From NCBI GenBank assembly GCA_023134755.1, contig JAGLUM010000386.1, forward strand, positions 1 through 8,477: a DNA stretch of 8,477 bases. Reading direction: 5' to 3'. The notes below the pieces were generated by a model that made no database searches, had not been told where the DNA came from, and saw only the letters and a list, made by a program, of their open reading frames with translations. Source of the stretch: Fidelibacterota bacterium (GTDB taxonomy: Bacteria > Fidelibacterota > Fidelibacteria > Fidelibacterales > Fidelibacteraceae). Below, one piece after another: positions 7,061 through 8,477 of the stretch. Each line of letters opens with the position of its first letter. Within the stretch, counting starts at the first letter, position 1. Both the position numbers and the translations under genes were made by a program.

Positions 7061-7840
7061 ATGAACAATATTCATGTACAGGACCTGACGCGACAGATAT
7101 TAAAAACAACTGTATCCCTGCAGAAGAAAAAATATCGGAATATAAAAGAGAAAATAGTTATTGAAGGACTTCTGCCGTTGGAAGAAGCTCTTCGAAGTGC
7201 TTACCGTATAACGGAGATATTTTTTAACCCCTTCCTGTTGAAAAAACCGGGTGTTAAAGAATGCATCCTTTTAGCACAGGAACGCTATGATACCAGATGT
7301 TATGAGGTCAACGGAAGCGAGTTAAAACAAATTTCCAGTGAGGTAACCCCCCAGGGGATTGTGTCCGTTGCGCAGCAGCAGAAATTTTCACACGAGGAAT
7401 TTCATGGAAATATATTGCTTCTTGATCAACTTCAAGATCCCGGGAATGTGGGTACTCTGTTCAGAATTGCGCATTGGTTTGGACTTGGGGGTGTGATATT
7501 AACAAAAGGAACGGCAGATGTACATAATCCAAAGGTGATCCGCGCGAGCATGGGTTCTTTTTTTCATCTACCATTTGTTTATATAGAAGATCTACCGGAA
7601 TCGTTGCTTAGCGGTCGTACACTTGTTTTAACAAAGACACACGGGAAAAATAACATACAAGATATAAAAGGAGAGGAAATATCACCGTTTATTCTTGTTA
7701 TAGGAAACGAAGCCCGTGGAATCAATCCGGAATTTGACGCCTATCCCCATCAAGATCTTACCCTCCCGTCCTTGGGTGATGCGGAATCCTTGAACGCAGC
7801 AGTTGCTACCGCAGCAATATTAAGCAAACTGCTGTATTGA
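7061..7840 (+). CDS. SpoU/TrmH-family 23S rRNA or tRNA 2'-O-ribose methyltransferase
   Basis: A 259-aa SPOUT-class methyltransferase that transfers a methyl group from S-adenosylmethionine to a ribose 2'-OH of rRNA or tRNA. The N-terminal part (about 15-105) fits the substrate-binding domain: the KKKYR entry motif (22-26), IEGLLPLEEAL (34-44) and TPQGIVSVA (96-104). The catalytic domain has all three motifs: motif 1 LDQLQDPGNVGTLFRIA (121-137) with N129 and R135, motif 2 LVIGNEARGI (212-221) with E217, and motif 3 LPSLGDAESLNAAVA (235-249) with S242 and N244. The knotted C-terminal fold is therefore intact. It resembles the RlmB/TsnR-like branch with the substrate-binding domain, but the exact target nucleotide is not readable. 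No Shine-Dalgarno sequence precedes the ATG at 7061, yet the N-terminal homology fits this start. It is divergent from the acyltransferase operon and is followed within 2-11 bp by the secreted beta-propeller gene. Confidence 0.92.
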   Translation: MNNIHVQDLTRQILKTTVSLQKKKYRNIKEKIVIEGLLPLEEALRSAYRITEIFFNPFLLKKPGVKECILLAQERYDTRCYEVNGSELKQISSEVTPQGIVSVAQQQKFSHEEFHGNILLLDQLQDPGNVGTLFRIAHWFGLGGVILTKGTADVHNPKVIRASMGSFFHLPFVYIEDLPESLLSGRTLVLTKTHGKNNIQDIKGEEISPFILVIGNEARGINPEFDAYPHQDLTLPSLGDAESLNAAVATAAILSKLLY

Positions 7841-7851
7841 TCATGCATACT

Positions 7852-8477
7852 ATGAAACGAATTATCATAACTGTTTTTTTCGCGGTATTATTATGGGCGC
7901 AGACGCCATTTACGCTCATAAATCCGACATATTTAGGAAACGAAAAACGGAATTATTACGGAAATAAAGCACCCGACCGGCTTGATATTATCTGGAAAAT
8001 ACAGCTGGGTGAAGGCATAACAAAAATCGGGCAGAAAGAACATATCTGGAAAGGCAGCGGGTGGACCGGTCAGCCCTTAATGGTGGAAGAAAATGACACG
8101 CTTTTTCTGATACAAGGATCTTTTGATCATCATCTGAAAAAAATATACGCCGCAAACGGTGATATTAAGTGGGAATATGAATTTCCCGATGCAATTAAGG
8201 GAACCGGAACACTATGGGCACCGCCCGGTAGTAAAGATAAAAAACATCAACTGATAATTATTCAGGGAAGCCGACGCGGTCCGAAGTATAGCACATGGTC
8301 TTCACATCTGCATCCCTTGCGTGCTGTTTCGTACGTGACCGGAGAGGAGATCTGGCGGTATAACGTTCGCCGCGGTGCCAGCTACTCGGTGGATGTTGAC
8401 GGATCAGCTCTCTTAATTAATGATATCGTATATCTCGGATTAGAAAATGGCTATTTTGTGGTTTTTGACCCTTCACC
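7852..8477 (+). CDS. Secreted PQQ-type beta-propeller protein (partial, cut at right edge)
   Basis: An open reading frame that continues past the window end; 208 codons are visible. The N-terminus MKRIIITVFFAVLLWAQT is a signal peptide with likely cleavage after A16 and no lipobox, so the product is exported. The mature part shows outer-strand repeats of a PQQ/quinoprotein-like beta-propeller: LFLIQGSFDHHLKKIYA followed by ANGDIKWEYEF, then YVTGEEIWRYNV, and VYLGLENGYFVVFDP. Only part of the propeller is present, so neither cofactor residues nor a downstream domain can be judged; many such proteins act as scaffolds rather than dehydrogenases. An in-frame ATG at 7843 would add three residues (MHT), but the ATG at 7852 gives the better signal peptide; neither has a clear Shine-Dalgarno sequence. 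It starts 2-11 bp after the methyltransferase stop, so it is probably co-transcribed and coupled. Confidence 0.8.
   Translation, partial: MKRIIITVFFAVLLWAQTPFTLINPTYLGNEKRNYYGNKAPDRLDIIWKIQLGEGITKIGQKEHIWKGSGWTGQPLMVEENDTLFLIQGSFDHHLKKIYAANGDIKWEYEFPDAIKGTGTLWAPPGSKDKKHQLIIIQGSRRGPKYSTWSSHLHPLRAVSYVTGEEIWRYNVRRGASYSVDVDGSALLINDIVYLGLENGYFVVFDPS

Overview
This is a low-GC (about 40% by eye) bacterial chromosomal segment with six complete protein genes and one gene cut by the right edge. No tRNA, rRNA, CRISPR array or transposon is visible. The two serpins are lipoproteins with a clear signal peptidase II cleavage box, and the last gene has a cleavable signal peptide, so the host probably has a Gram-negative-type envelope. 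Promoters look like ordinary sigma-70 sites (TTGACA / TATTAT) and several genes have purine-rich Shine-Dalgarno sequences, which argues against a typical Bacteroidota genome. The gene style resembles candidate-phylum or anaerobe lineages (Marinimicrobia, Cloacimonadota, Calditrichota or Spirochaetota type), but this taxonomic guess is weak.

Layout: 1-132 is an intergenic region with two perfect palindromes, read as terminators. 133-1758 and 1853-3481 (minus strand) are two tandem paralogous serpin lipoproteins of 541 and 542 aa. Their duplication unit also includes the promoter and about 12 nt after the stop. 3576-6875 (minus strand) is a likely three-gene operon, transcribed in the order condensation/alcohol-acetyltransferase-like enzyme, zinc-ribbon multi-pass membrane protein (DUF6320-like), divergent YchF/OLA1-type P-loop NTPase. 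6876-7060 is a divergent intergenic region with a 12-bp inverted repeat. 7061-7840 (plus strand) is a SpoU/TrmH-family 2'-O-ribose RNA methyltransferase, followed within a few bases by a secreted PQQ-type beta-propeller protein that runs off the window end.

The most interesting part is the serpin pair. Both carry an intact inhibitory hinge (G-A-E-A-A-A), but the segment around the predicted P1 residue has diverged (Glu-Ser versus Thr-Ser) between nearly identical flanks. This fits two surface-anchored suicide inhibitors aimed at different proteases. The last 66 nt of the two genes are almost identical while other protein-identical stretches differ at many synonymous sites, which suggests local gene conversion. 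The acyltransferase, membrane protein and YchF-like genes sit very close together and probably act in one envelope or lipid/ester-related process, but their substrate cannot be read from sequence.
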